Positions 48,661 through 61,150 of a stretch of 64,000 bases of DNA are shown in pieces. The stretch lies in assembly GCA_013397695.1 (NCBI GenBank), contig VYZI01000019.1, positions 3,829,693-3,893,692 on the forward strand, given 5' to 3'. A model generated the notes under the pieces. The model saw only the letters and a list, made by a program, of their open reading frames with translations. It did no database searches and was not told the DNA's origin. The translations under genes were made by a program, and so were the position numbers. Position 1 is the first letter of the stretch. The number at the start of each line of letters is the position of its first letter. The stretch is from Centropus unirufus. Lineage: Eukaryota; Chordata; Aves; Cuculiformes; Centropidae.

Positions 48661-51600
48661 CTGTGGTTGCCTGAACCGTACATCTGCTCCTACTTGGAGG
48701 ATACATTTTGGAGTACTTGTGGGCAGCGCTGCTGTCTCCTGACAGCTACGGGAAGAGGCCCTGCTGCTGCTGCCTTCGAATTGCCTGCTGAGATGGGCAT
48801 CTATCTACCTTCTGCACCTCGTGGAAGGGCAGGCAGAGCTGCTTGGAGGCTTTCAAAAGTAGAGGGCTGTATGTTCCTGTGGGAAATGGCCAATCGGCTC
48901 ATGTCACAGCGGCTAGTCTGATTGAAAACTTTGCCAGGGAGGTTTTAAGGTCCAGTGTGAACATAAGGATGGGTGCGAAAAGTAGTTCAACATAGTGACC
49001 AGCTTTGACGTGGGTGCTCTTCAGACATGAGGATGGCACTGATCTACCTGCCATGGGTCAGGCAGAACAGAGATTTGCTGGGCCAGAATTTAAATCCAGT
49101 GAAGTATGGGGGGAGGAGAAACACTTCCTTTCTAGACAGCCCTTTTAGCAGTGCAAATAAGGGTCAGTGCCGTGCTCCCTTTTTGGGCCAGACACATCGA
49201 TGTTGATTCCAAATAGGAGGCTGAATCTGTACAGTTTTTGGTGTTGGGGGTGGGGGGGAATCATTTTTTTTTCTGGGAAATGCCTGTCCAGCTCTGAGAA
49301 CATGGGATGTGAGTGCCCCCACCCCCTCAGAAGCTAGGCTGTCTGGACAGCAGTGGCAGCCGTGAGCAGTTGTAAAATTAAGGCAAATCACCTTACTTAG
49401 AGAACCATAGGGCAGGAGGAAGCAGAGATTGAAGACGTGAAGTGCAGGTAAATGGTTTCCAGTGGTAAACCCTGGGCCATAGGTTTCAGGGTGGATGTGG
49501 GTCCTGGAGCGGGTAAAGAAGTCTTGGGATGCTAAAAGGAAGCAACAAGGCCAGGAGAGAGGAAGGAGAGAAGTAGTTGCATCATCCTTTAAAAGAGGTT
49601 ATGTTGTCTTTGAACTCTTGTGCTGATGTGCTTTTAAAAATCCCCGTATAGATGGAGACTGCATCCCCTCCCTGGCACAAATTCACCTGTTTTGGCAAAA
49701 GGCTGAAAACCACCTGAAATAAAAACTATGGACCAGGTGGAGGAGCCAGCGAGGCATGCTGTGTCCCTGGGCAGATGGAGCTGGTAGGAAAGTGGGGTTG
49801 ATTTGCTGCCTCTGCAGCTCAGTGGCCTGCACTCTTGAGGTGGAAAAGAAACGTGCGGTGTAGAGAAGGTGCCTCACTGCAGTAACACTAGTTTGGAAGA
49901 GGAGGTTGTTCCCCAAAAGGCTTTTTCAGGTGCTTACATAGGTAGGAGCATTGGGAAAATGGATTAACTGTTTTGATGAAACATGAGATGCAGCTGTTAT
50001 CCTCCTCATGCCTTTTCTCTCTTCTATAACACCAAATATATGGTCAACTCTTAAGGGCAGCATAATCACAGAAAAATGTATGTTATAAAGTCTCTACAAA
50101 TGTTAATTTTCGCCTCTCTGGAATGGTGTGGCTCAATTGATTGCCCCGCCACATATGCACCCTTCCTGCCTTGACAACGCTGCTGCTCAGCTCTGATCCC
50201 CATGTTCTACAAGCAAACGGCTGTGCTGCTGTGGCACTGCCGGAGCTTAATCTCTGCATCTCCCACACACATTGTCTCCGTAATGATGAGGGTCGATCCT
50301 TACAGAGATACTTAAACCCTTGCTTTTGTTTTTTGATTGCTCCCTTCTGCCCTCTGCCCCCCTCTGTCTTCTCTCACCTCCTGTGTACTCGCTTGTGTTT
50401 GTCCCCCTTCCTCCTCTTGCTGTCAGAAGACACCATGGGGAGTTTGGCTGTCAGCTTTACCGGGCTTTTGCATCAGGTGTGCAGAAGTCTCTGGGCTTTG
50501 AAGGCTTTACCAGCTGCTGCTCTGACTGAGATGAATATTGTGTATCTGTGCAATGCACAGCAAGTAACATAGCACATCCATATTCTCTGTGCATTGGGCA
50601 GGATTTCTCACTCCATACATCACTCTCAGCTTGCTGCAGCAATTTCACAAAGTCAATCCCTATCCATTAGCACATACAAAAAGCAACAGAGAAATATACA
50701 CATGTGGCACAGGATTATTATTTTTTTTAGAAGGTTTTCTAAGCATTTTAGAGGCAATATCATGAACTGCATCTAATCCTCCAGAGCCAAACTGCTGTTG
50801 TGATAAATAATGAAAAAAAAATAACTCTGGCTATTTACTGTGTTCTGTGCAGGGCCTGACTTGCCTGTCCATCATGCTGTGTTGATCACAGGCTTGACTT
50901 CCTAAGTTATGTAGTTAATTTATCTGTAGATGCTGAGTTGGGGAGCTATCTCTGACCCTCCTTTCATTATTTTTCTGCTCATGCTTTTTTGCACCCTCTA
51001 CCCGAGGTTTCCTGCATGGGCTTTTTCCCTCTTATCCAACTTAAAGCAAATCTAGCCACTCAAATGGTGATTTTACACTGTAAGTGGGATCTTGGAGGCT
51101 TTTGGACCTCAATAGACTCTTAATTTGGAGAGACGATATATGGAAGGTAATCAGTTGGCAGGTGACACCAAAGTTTTGGCCAGCTGGATGAAGTGGTGGG
51201 AGTGTAGCCTGAAGTGCTGCCCTCTTTTGGCATGGCTGACACTTGGTCATCAAATCATCTCTTATTTTTACATATCATTGTGTCTAGGAGCAGCTCATCT
51301 GCCTCCATTAGTGCAAAGCTTCCAAATTCCAGGAACTGAGCTCTGCCCAAGTATCTCATTCTGCCAATAAAAACCAAGGGAACATGTGTGCTTCACAACA
51401 TAGGATGGTGAATTGGGTACTGCGATGTTGTTTCTGGGTGCCTGCATGCCAATTTTGTTCATTAGGCAGATGAGACTTGCACAAATGGCCTGCATTCGTG
51501 GGCTATGAGTTCTTAGTGTTTTGAGGGTGCCATTCCCAGTCCCTAAACTGCAGTGAAAGTGCACTCTTCTGCCACCAGAACACCAAAGCAGACACATAGT

Positions 51601-53680
51601 TATGTGACTTTGTTTTCCTCTGGCAGAAAAATTGAGAGATTCCATTTGTTAAAAGCAAGACTTTAGCATCAGATTTTTTCTTGGCCTTTGAAAGGCTCCT
51701 GATGCAGTGGACAGACTGAAGCAGCAATTAGAAAAGACCGGTGGTGGATATATCCCAACCTGGAATAATCTTATTTCCAGGCAGGGATTCTATAGCCTTT
51801 CCTCTGTGAGGAATTTGCTGCAGCTTTGGCATGAGTTATGGAACAAGTTGTTTGAGTGTGTTGCTCCGTGAAATTGTTTATGCAGTGTCAAACTCCTGTG
51901 GCGTCACGGTTTAGCTCGGTACCTGCAAAGTGCTCTGTGATGTGCAACAGCCCGGTGCAGTCCATAGCATTGCTGGGAAGCTGCGTCCTGCTGCTTCTCT
52001 GACCCTTGCCTTTGAGGGTTCTATGTCACCTGTGAACTTCATTTATTACATGCCCCCAAAATAATTCAGCCAAATTAATTACTGCATGCCTAAGTGCTCT
52101 GGTTTGTTCCAGCTGCCCATGCTCGCTCCTGTACAGGAGGCAGAGGTGGTCTCTAGTGCAGCTCAAGCACACAAGTTCTTAGTGTTGCCAGTATATCTTC
52201 TTTCCAGAGATTTTTGATTGGAGTCATGTTTTCCTACAGGAGGGATGTTGGAGATGGCCCCCTGTTATGTTTCTGAGGAATGTGATATTATTGAGTAGCT
52301 CTGTTGAGCAATATCAGTTTTGGGAAGAATAGCTAGGAGTTGGAGCAGGTAACTGGAGTTGCAGGAGCAGGGAGAAGTTTGGCACCTGTTGTCCTTGCAT
52401 TCTCTAGTGAGTTGGCTGGCATTGAGCGTTACACTTGGGCATTCTCAGGCTTTGGGAAGAGAAAGGCTCCTATCACACTGGAGCAGACAGGGTGCTGTAT
52501 GCTGGAAGAAGTCACATCTCCATCCTGATGTCACAGCTGACAGGAGACAGCCACATTCTGCAGAGATGGGTGATGCAGAGCCAGCGACTCCTTGGAGAAA
52601 GCCCAGGGAGACAGTTTGTCTTATAGCCCTGTTCTCATGGCTCCCCGGTTGAAAAGTAGTCTGTTGTGCTCTACTTAGGCCTGTTACATATTTCATTCTC
52701 CTCGAGCAGCTGGGCTGGCTGGCACCAGGGAAGCAGGGCTGCTTTTCCCACAGCCACTGTGCTCCCAAGAAAGAGCAACTTGGCAGCAACACCCCAGGAT
52801 TTGTGATTTTGGCAAGCTGTTATTGTTAGGGAGTGGGGAAGATGTGTGAATGGTTTCGTCCTTCTCAACAAGTTTATTCCCTCTGGGGGAACTAAGCATA
52901 ATCTTCCTCCATCTGAGTTTGATTTGCTTATTTTTGTAGGTCTGCAGCATGCAGGCAAGGTCTTAAATATCACCTACAAATATCTGCCCATTGTGGATCA
53001 TTATTCATGTGGGCCCTTAAGGAGCATCTCTGCTTCACAATGTTTTTCCCTGATGTGCAGAGTTATGTGACACCTCGTGCAGACATGGGACGGACTGTCT
53101 CTGCCTGGTTCTGGTAAGATGGATGGAAAATAATGTGAAGAAAATATGGAACAAAAACATGATAAAAAGTGGAAAGAGAACAGCACCAAGTGGGACAAAT
53201 ACAGTTTCTCCAGCCAAAAGAGAAGTTTCTAGAGCAAAACAAACAAAATGCACCTATTGTCCATTCTTGGTAATGGACAGATAAAAGTAATTTCACCACT
53301 GTCAGTTCCAACAATAAAAAGGCCACGAATGAAATTCTTCCTCTGATCCTGAAAAGCACTTGTATTTTCTCCAGTCATATTTGAGTTCTGATTTCTGTTC
53401 ACAAATATTTTTCTATAATGAGAAATTTTCATTTATTTTGTAAGAAGTGTGGCTCAGTCACATGGCTCCTCGATTTGGGGCTTTGCAGAGACTGCCAGGC
53501 CTTTGGGATAAAAGGGTGGGAGCTGGCAATGCTGCATCTTGCCCCGTCCCACTGTCCCTAGCAGATATTTCTGTGCCAATATTGGTTTTCAGTCATTGAT
53601 TTTTCAGCAGTCAAGTGCTGCATGGATTAGAAGAAGGCAGCAAAGGGAATTAACAATCTCCAGAGACAGAGTAATGCCAT
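48661..53680. other. Noncoding DNA, locally GC-richer; longest open frame of the window
   Basis: The GC content rises in patches (48.7-49.4 kb and 50.1-50.5 kb). The longest frame in the window, 143 codons at 50141-50572 (+), is rich in Leu, Cys and Pro because the strand is pyrimidine-rich. It overlaps another open frame in a different phase and matches no known protein. A G-rich run (G5-T-G7) sits at about 49246-49258. A TAAT-bearing patch is at about 52040-52095. Confidence 0.45.
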
Positions 53681-53960
53681 GCGCGAGGGGGCAAGAGGTG
53701 GTTTGCTGCTGAATAACAGCATCATTGTGCGAGCGTGGCTGCCCGCCTGTATTTCGTAATAAGAGAAGACAGAGAGACCTTTCTGAAAAGAAAGCAGGCA
53801 CGTTCTCTGTGTAATTCTGGTGCTAAGAAAGCCACAAACCCGATGAAGTCAGGGCAGAGACCTTGCAGCCCCAGCACGGAGACCTGAGCGTGAGAAGCAT
53901 GCCCTGCTCTCGGGGGGCCAAGGCGTGTAGGTGGTGCCCTGGGAGTGTGGCCCCGCGCAG
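53681..53960. promoter_or_regulatory. Small CpG-enriched patch
   Basis: I count 14 CpG dinucleotides in 280 bases, including GCGCG, GCGAGCG and CCCGCGC, against roughly one per 100 bases in most of the window. The second half is also GC-rich. The observed/expected ratio is probably near or above 0.6, although the length is borderline for a CpG island. It could be a minor promoter, an enhancer or an unmethylated remnant. No TATA box or first exon is evident. Confidence 0.3.
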
Positions 53961-54711
53961 CAGGCAGGCAGCACCCAAGGCAAGCAGTTGCTTCTTGGTA
54001 AACAACCTAATCTTTTATCAAATAATTTACTTTATGTAAGGGGAGGATTTTAGTCTGCAAAGCTAATCTGCCTTGTCTAAGCCCTCATTTTTTATCTTTG
54101 AAGCCCAAGTAAGTGTCCAATTTATAGTATTTAGTAGATAGGATTTGGGATTCTTATTGACTTGGCAATCTTGGGTTTGGACTTTCTGGTCACGTTTCTA
54201 AGGAAAAAAATCAGCTCAAAAAGCTGACATTTTTGACAGTGTATTTGCTTTTCTTTTTCTTGACTGCCTGAAATATTTCTGCTTGGGAAATGTATATTAC
54301 AATTATCAGAAGGTTATAACAGTGTTCTAAAATTTTCCTTGGAGTAAATGACTGTAAAAGCCTTGAGTGATGGAATTTTCTTATTTCTCTGATTTCTGCA
54401 TTGTCAGTCAAAATAGTCCACCGAAGCCAGGAGATAACAAAATTTTCAGGGGCTAAAATTCACTGGCAAAAGAGGAGGGGGTTTAATCAGCCTTATGGGT
54501 TTCACTTTGAGATGTGATGTGCCAGCAAGTGTTTACTGTTTAATTATTTCTGAGCTTTGTGTCTTGAGATTCTGGGTCTGATGGACACACAGTCCTCACT
54601 TTAAGGTGCTGAGCACTCGCTTGAAGTCTGGAGGTCTCAGGCCTTCAGCAGAGCAAGGCCAAGGCTGCTTCCTCATAACCCATATGTGCCCATCTTTGTG
54701 TTTTCATGCAG
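53961..54711. other. Noncoding DNA, nothing recognised
   Basis: AT-rich sequence between the CpG patch and the exon-like segment at 54712. No motif stands out. Confidence 0.45.
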
Positions 54712-54862
54712 CAAAATGCAGTATTACAGTGAGAAAGACAGGGATGAAGCTTATCTGGGCAGCCCGTTTTGCATCATCTGGTTAGTACAAGAGAACCACC
54801 TCCTCTGTCAGGGAGCTGCTGTTTTCAAGAACACTTGCAGAGAAGCTGATGTCACTGCTTGG
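54712..54862 (+). other. Exon-like open segment (unproven)
   Basis: The segment is bounded by an acceptor-like TGTTTTCATGCAG and a strong donor TGG/GTGAGT. It is 151 bases long and open in one frame across its whole length. The translation is hydrophilic at the start, has several Cys and Trp residues and matches nothing I know. It lies 0.75 kb downstream of the CpG patch. Splice-like pairs around short open segments are common by chance. Confidence 0.14.
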
Positions 54863-57681
54863 GTGAGTGAACACCTAACAGACTGTCCCTCTGAAAGAAA
54901 AGATAAATATTTCTAGGGCAATTTCTCATTATCATCAGCATAGGGGTCTTTGTGTACTTGTTATTTCAGTTGTTGACTGATGTTATGTGGTGTTACTTGA
55001 CTGTGGCAGCATTCACAGCCGTGACCCTTCAGCGCCAGGAAATGGACACATAGGTGGGTGCACCTTGAGCAGCTGCACAGTGCCCACTGGTGAAAAACAC
55101 TTGGCAAAATACACCTGCTCCAGTACTGCAACTGGGGAGCTGAGCCCAAGGCAGACACTGCGTGCCATCTAGAGAGACTACAGGTTCTGCATCTCTCCTG
55201 GGACCTGGGCTGACCCCAAAGCACCAGAGCATTCACCTGTGTCGTGTTAATGCAGTGTAAGGAAATTGTATCTTGCCCCGGCAGAACAAAATACCAGCAC
55301 TTTCTTTTTTTTTACCAGAAGCAGCTGTACTGAGAGTGATACCCAGAGGAGAATCATGTTTTGCTTCTGCCATGGACTTGCTAGTGTTCTGCCTTTCTTC
55401 CCCCTGAAATTTCAGATATTACTTAGGTCATTATAGGTTGGGGGACAGAGGGCAGGTGCTGCTTTGAGAGTGGGATGCCACCTGTAGTGTTGTGACACTT
55501 TGTCTTTAGAAATCTGTTGCTGTCCTCCTGGCTGTTTTGGGTGCATTAATACCTGCATTTATGCGGGCAGGGAGCTCTGTGCTGAGGCAGCCCTGGGTGC
55601 CCCAATCAGGAGGAGACAGACAATTCTCCCTTCCAGCTGGTGCAACACACACATTGGTGGGGCACTCTAGTTGTGGCTGAGTGCAGTGTAAAACGTCTGT
55701 CAGCACCGATTGATCCTCTCCCTCAGTGTGTTTACAGAACACTGCCTGTCACCACGCTTGAGCTTACCACCCGCAGCGTGTGGCCGAGGAGCTCCATCGG
55801 GATGGCAGTGCAGCTCCAGCCCCTTGGGTCACATGGCTCTGTTCTTCTCTCTACTGACTTTATCCTGAAAAGTTTCTCTGGCTTCTGGGAAATGATTCAC
55901 TGCAGCCTGCCCTGGTGTAAGGGAGGAGAATCAGGCTGATAGTCTGGAAACTGCTGCATGTAACTTCATCCTTCCTGCTGTGGCTCTGCAGGGGAAAATG
56001 TCCATGAATATTCTTGGAAGATGGCCTCAGGCATAGATTTATGTTAAGACAGATATATAATCAGATCTGGTTTGTAACCTCGTCAGCTCTAGACATTAAG
56101 GCAATACGGTGCATTCTACAATATGCAATTCAAGCTTTTGTTTGATATTGTGATACTGATAATATACTTGCAGCACTTGGTACCGTAGTGCTGGAGACCA
56201 CACGGACACGTCCAGCACCCTGAAACGCAAAACAACAGGGTGACTTCACCTTCTGGCTTCTACCTGGTAGGGTTTATCTTGGATTACTAGGATTTTTTTT
56301 TTCATATCTTGGCCCAGTGCAGTCTGGGAACCGGCAACCTCTGATTTTGAATGCTGTGATTATGTTTCCTTGCCTGTCTGTGTCCTTCACAATTCTCCTT
56401 TATCTTATGTGGATGATTTCTCTTATTCTAAGATAGTCTGCCCAAATGCATGGATGCTACTCAGTCAGACCTGGAAGAGGCAAAGGATGTGTGTTCACAT
56501 ATAAAACCTATGCCCTCAGCTCTACTTCCATTTAGTAATGAAGTAGTCAGGAGACTTTTCCTGACTGCCAAGCAATGGCTTGCTGTTGTCTGCTTGGGCT
56601 CATCTGTGTGGTTATGGGTCCATCCTGAAGACCTAACTAACAGGTTCTAACTAACATTTTGTGGTACCAGATATAGCTTGCTTTATTTTTTAAACTGGGC
56701 ATCAGTGACACAGTGGATGTGCCTTGTTTTGCCTTCCTCTGGCTTGGTGATTGACTGGTGGTAGTTGTGCAGGGATTTGTGTAAGGACTCTTAATTAAAT
56801 CCATTATGCTCCAATGTGGCACTTTGGAAATAAATATCTACGGATGCTGGCAAGTGCATCCTGTTAGTCTGCCTGCTTCTGGATACGCAGGTGTTTATCT
56901 GTGATAACAGCTGGATAAACCACCCCTGTCTTAAATGGCTATTAACAACAGGCTAATTTACAGCCTATCTGCAGTGTTTTGTTCTTCCAGACCCTGTTTA
57001 GTTTCCAAAGACAACAGATTACTGTAGTAGCCCTAGCAGCCAGTGTTCTGTCTTGTAACTCCTCTGCTCTCTTGGCCCATGGTTCCCTCAGGATCAGACA
57101 GCTAAACTAGGTCTGGTTTTGTTGGATTAGATGGGGTTGATGCAAACTAATGAAGTGGACTTTATTAAAATGAGAAAAGCATGAGTTTTTAACACCTAGA
57201 AATGCCTTAGAGCTCCTTTGGAAATTATTAGGTCTGCCCTGTTGGATTTCTTTGAAGGGGAACTGGGAGCCATGTACAGCACTGTATCCCTCCATGGATA
57301 ATTCAGCTTCTTGGGAATATGTAAATTTGTCGTGGGCTGTGTGAGCACAGCATAACATACAGGCTTCTAGAGTTGAAGTTAGCTTGCTCAGAGCTATCTG
57401 GTGAGCCTTTGCATGGCATGACAGGGCAAGCATACTGTTACCTGCTATGAATGCTCATATAAAAACCATGAGTTACGTTATATGAATGCGTGCAGCTCAT
57501 TACTGATGCAAGCTGGGCAGAGCAGAAGTCTTATTTCCTGATGAGAAGCATAATGTCAGCCCTAGCAGCAAATGAAAGGTAACCAGGTTACTTGGATATG
57601 CGCTCAGGAATGACATGGCAGAGCCATCACTGTCCTCTGCATGTTTGGATTCTCTACCAGTAGCACCCCCACTGCTGCCCT
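54863..57681. other. Noncoding DNA with a second minor CpG cluster
   Basis: Seven CpGs fall within about 120 bases at 55690-55800, again more than the surroundings. Open frames up to 108 codons on both strands are unfamiliar. No repeat is recognised. Confidence 0.45.
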
Positions 57682-57747
57682 AAACCCAGGCCAACAACAG
57701 CCAAAAAAGCCCACAAAAAACGAGAAAAAAAAAAAACAAACCAAAAC
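57682..57747. repeat. A/C-rich low-complexity tract with poly(A)
   Basis: A- and C-dominated sequence including about twelve consecutive A at 57725-57736. It could be the tail of a decayed retroposon, but the flank shows no recognisable body. Confidence 0.6.
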
Positions 57748-59730
57748 AGGAGCACCTGTGATAGAGAGCTGGTTAATGTGTAAGCAGGATGGACTGTGAT
57801 GACCATCCGAGAGGTTAATTAAATACTGCTGTAGCCTGACTGAAACCCTGGATCTGAATTTATTTTTCTTTCTTTCATCTTCCTTTCCTCTCCTCTCTTG
57901 AGCAGCAGGGTGGCTGGATCGGGGTTGATATTTTGCAAACACTGTATGTTTCTATAATAAGCCAAACTGGAAGTGGTAGATATGAATACAATTGCTTCAT
58001 AGAAGGCAGGGGAGTTGGTTTTAGATGTGGATTTTCGTAGCTAGGTTTCTCTCTCATTTGACCTTCTGTATGGCTGAGGATGCTGAGGTTTGAATGTGTG
58101 TGCATGAGCGCTTATGGAGAACGCTAACTCGTGCTGATGATACTGTGTGCACGATAATGAAAGTGCTTTCTCAGTCATTAGCATTACAGCACAGGGATTC
58201 ATGGACACGTGTGCAGTACTTGCGGAATATAAATATTTCCAGACAATAAAATCTGAAGTGGTCATATATGGTTGTAATAGCTAGAGCACTGAGAGCAGAA
58301 AGTCAATACAGCAGTTCTGTCTGGCTTAGCATGGAAAAAGATGGCACCACCAGCAGCTTCTTCACCTGAAGAGAGAGAAGTTCGTTATTTTGAGGGGCTG
58401 AGGTTACACACATGTCCAGGATGTCTCTATGTAGCAGGTGACAGGTGGGGCCAGCATGGGACCAAATAGTGGTTAGTGCTGGCTTCAGCCTCTTACTAAG
58501 AAGTCTCTTCCCTCTTCACCCTGGTGAATATCTTCCAGTGCATAGAAGGCAGAACCTGAAATGAAAGGACATTTGCTGTGAGAGTTGTAGGTCAGTGGAG
58601 TAGAAGACTAAACGGAAAGAACAGTTGTGGTGATTCAAAGGTGAGCCTGTTGAAGCAGTTAAATGGTTAGGACAGCCATGTGAGTTCCCACTCTGACAGT
58701 GTTAACAAGTTTTGCCATAATTCAGTTACACACTGGAAACAGTTAAAGCAATTTAACAGCAAGCTTAGTATAATTACTGGTTAATAGCCAGAGCCAGTGC
58801 TCCTAAAGTGTAAATTGTTTCTGTATTGATCTAAGCCTACACTGTCAGCATTTTGTAGAGACTGAATTCAAGTGCTTGATTCAGTTGCATGAAACCAATA
58901 TTTTTTTTTATACCACAAACAAAAGTGTCATTGTTTATTCTAAATTTCTGCAATAATAAAATCAATTAAGTTATTTTTATCCCCGACCATAGTTGACTCT
59001 TGAAATGAACATATGTGAAATGCCAACATATGGAAATAACACTATGACAGGCTCTTATGCTTATTACAAGAAATGGAGGAATTGATAGCAAGGTAATATT
59101 GTAGTTACAGACTAAGCTTCCTTTACACTGATTTTCAATAGTGCATCCAGGCATATGCACCACCGGTCTTCCTGTAGTAAGTTTACAGTTTTGGCTTTAA
59201 ACCTGTTCAGTGTAGTTTAAGTTTTAGTGCCTGGGTTGTTGCCTCTTGGTGAACTTCAGGCAAGGCACAGAAATGAGGCAGCCTGTATCACCACGGGCAC
59301 AGTCAACACAAGCATGAATAACTGGGAACATCGTCTTCGCAGGTTCAACCCTTCCTCTCCAGAATGGAGGAACTGGCAATCAGTGAGATTCTGTCAAAGT
59401 CTTTTAGAGCTGTCTGAACAGTGAGACTGAAAATGGAAGATGGCATGAGGGCTAGGGGAAATGGTTTCTCCAGAGTCCTCCCCAAATTCCTTGCCTGTCA
59501 GCAGAATGGTGCTGCCCATCCTGGTGAGAGTGGCATATGGAGCAGCACTGACTGATTAACATTAAGTACTTTGCAAGTAGGAGTGATCAGCTACACAGGT
59601 ATTGCATCATGTGTCATCCTCTTGAACGGGAGGCAGATCCTACTTTTAATAGGTTTGGAGATAAATCTGAAAACCAGAGTAAAATATAGAAGTAAATGAA
59701 ATTAATAGCTTTTGAAGGAACAGATTGCTC
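57748..59730. other. Noncoding DNA, nothing recognised
   Basis: Short open frames occur on both strands with no familiar product. No clear repeat is present. Confidence 0.5.
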
Positions 59731-59750
59731 CTGGGTACAGCTGTACCCAG
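59731..59750. repeat. Perfect 20-bp palindrome
   Basis: The arms CTGGGTACAG and CTGTACCCAG are exact reverse complements with no spacer. Symmetry stops at the next base on each side. It is the longest perfect palindrome I found in the window. It could bind a symmetric dimeric factor; its inner GTACAGCTGTAC holds an E-box (CAGCTG). Confidence 0.8.
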
Positions 59751-60007
59751 AGAGGTGCCTGAGGAAGGTGGTGCAGTTAGTTCTCTGGGAGGTTTAGTCT
59801 TTAGCAGGCATTAGTCTTGGTGCCTGCCTAACTCAGGAGACTGAAAGTTCAAAGCTGAATCAGATTTAAATGGGTGTCCAGCAGACCAAGACTCAAGCTG
59901 GGTCAGCTCTACTGTGAGGGAACATATTGTTGTGCTTGTCAGGAGGGAATGAAGAGTTGTGAAAAAAACCACAGAACAATTAAGAATCCTGTTGTCATGT
60001 CGTGTTC
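59751..60007. other. Noncoding DNA, nothing recognised
   Basis: A short spacer between the palindrome and the TAAT-rich block. No feature is seen. Confidence 0.45.
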
Positions 60008-60260
60008 TCCCCCTAATTAATTTGATTTTATGTAGAATTTTTCTCAGCTGATTCTACTAAAGATTCTAATGAAATTCTCTACATAACCTTCTGGGCTTCA
60101 TAGCCTTCCCCTGTCTGCCAGGCAAAGCCTATTGTGATTTAATTTTCTCTCTTGCTCTAATTTATCTGTTTCATAGCCGTGCCTGTCTGACAAGCCTCTA
60201 TGTTTTATACATAATATAAATCTTTGCTGGGAGGACAGGACGGTCAATTGGTTTCAATGG
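60008..60260. promoter_or_regulatory. TAAT-rich block, candidate conserved element
   Basis: It contains CCTAATTAATTTG, TTCTAATGAAAT, TTTAATTTTC and CTCTAATTTATC, interspersed with more complex sequence such as CTGTCTGCCAGGC and TTGGTTTCAATGGGC. The mix of AT-motifs in non-repetitive sequence resembles vertebrate conserved noncoding elements. This is judged by appearance only. Confidence 0.22.
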
Positions 60261-60902
60261 GCAGTTGGACAGCAGTCTCCCTTTGGGATGCATTTCCTCA
60301 GTTTGCTGGCTCCCTGTCTGTTTGTGGGGTGGGACATGAAAATTCTTTCATACAGAGATGTTCATGAAAAAAAAATTAGTAATGATTCACTTCAGAGTGT
60401 CTGAAAGAGAGAGACCTCAGCCTGCTTCCATGTAGGACAAGCTGAGGTGCACTTAGGTGTGCACGGGGATGTTTTCCCTGTTTGGGAAACAGCACCCTTT
60501 GTGGCAGGCTGCAGTTAGACGTTTGCTCTTTAAAACTGGGGGGTGAATTTGTGAAGCCAGAATGTCATTAGTGGGGCTGGGAGAACGGAGGGGGGAGACC
60601 ACCCAAAGCTCCTGTGTGGTGCCAACAGGGACAGGGGTGACCTAATTAACCAGAAGCATTTAGATGCAGAGATATTCAGCCACATTTTTCAGCCCAGCCT
60701 GTGTCAAGGACAGCAGTGCACACACAGTAATCCAAGTGCGCCCATCAATAATTTAAAGGAACAACAGACTTTCAGACCTTAAGAAAAATCAATTAAACTT
60801 CACAAGCGATCACATTTTGCCACCAGCAGAGCTTCTGTTCTGAGAATTAAAGGCATTATTTTACCTGTTGTTCAATTTTATGCTTATGGGGGAACGTCCC
60901 TG

Positions 60903-61150
60903 GCAAAGTGATGGAACGAGAGGCAATGGCCTCAAGTTGCACCAGGGCAAATTCAGATTAGATATAAAGAAAAATGTCTTCACTGGGAGGGTTTTCAGGC
61001 ACCGGAACAGGGAGGTGGTTGAGTCACTGTCCCTGGAGGTATTTAAAAGATGGGTAGATGAGGTGCTCAAGGATATGGGTTAGTAGTGGTCAGGTACAGT
61101 TGGACTCACTGATCTCAAATGCCTTTTCCAACCAAATGATTGTATGATTT
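60903..61150 (+). mobile_element. CR1 LINE, 5'-truncated 3' end
   Basis: The sequence follows the conserved 3' tail of CR1 non-LTR retrotransposons. It has GGCAATGGCCTCAAGTTGCA, AGATTAGATAT, TGTCTTCACTG, TCAGGCACCGGAACAG, GGGAGGTGGTTGAGTCACTG, CCCTGGAGGTATTTAAAAGA and GATCTCAAATGCCTTTTCCA, then the terminal ATGATTGTATGATTTT, a decayed form of the short repeats that end CR1 elements. Only about 250 bases of an element of several kb remain, the usual result of incomplete reverse transcription. About 8 to 9 bases (GCTGCCCA in the consensus as I know it) are missing after GGAACAG near 61010. The open frames across it are not functional. Confidence 0.93.

Noticed and set aside
50141..50572. Longest open frame, 143 codons, as a gene
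   Set aside because: The length is plausible by chance in a pyrimidine-rich strand. It overlaps a second open frame in another phase, and the product is low-information and unfamiliar.
60861..61083. Opposed open frames of about 70 codons near 60.9-61.1 kb
   Set aside because: Both fall within the CR1 3' tail, which is outside the region encoding the CR1 proteins.
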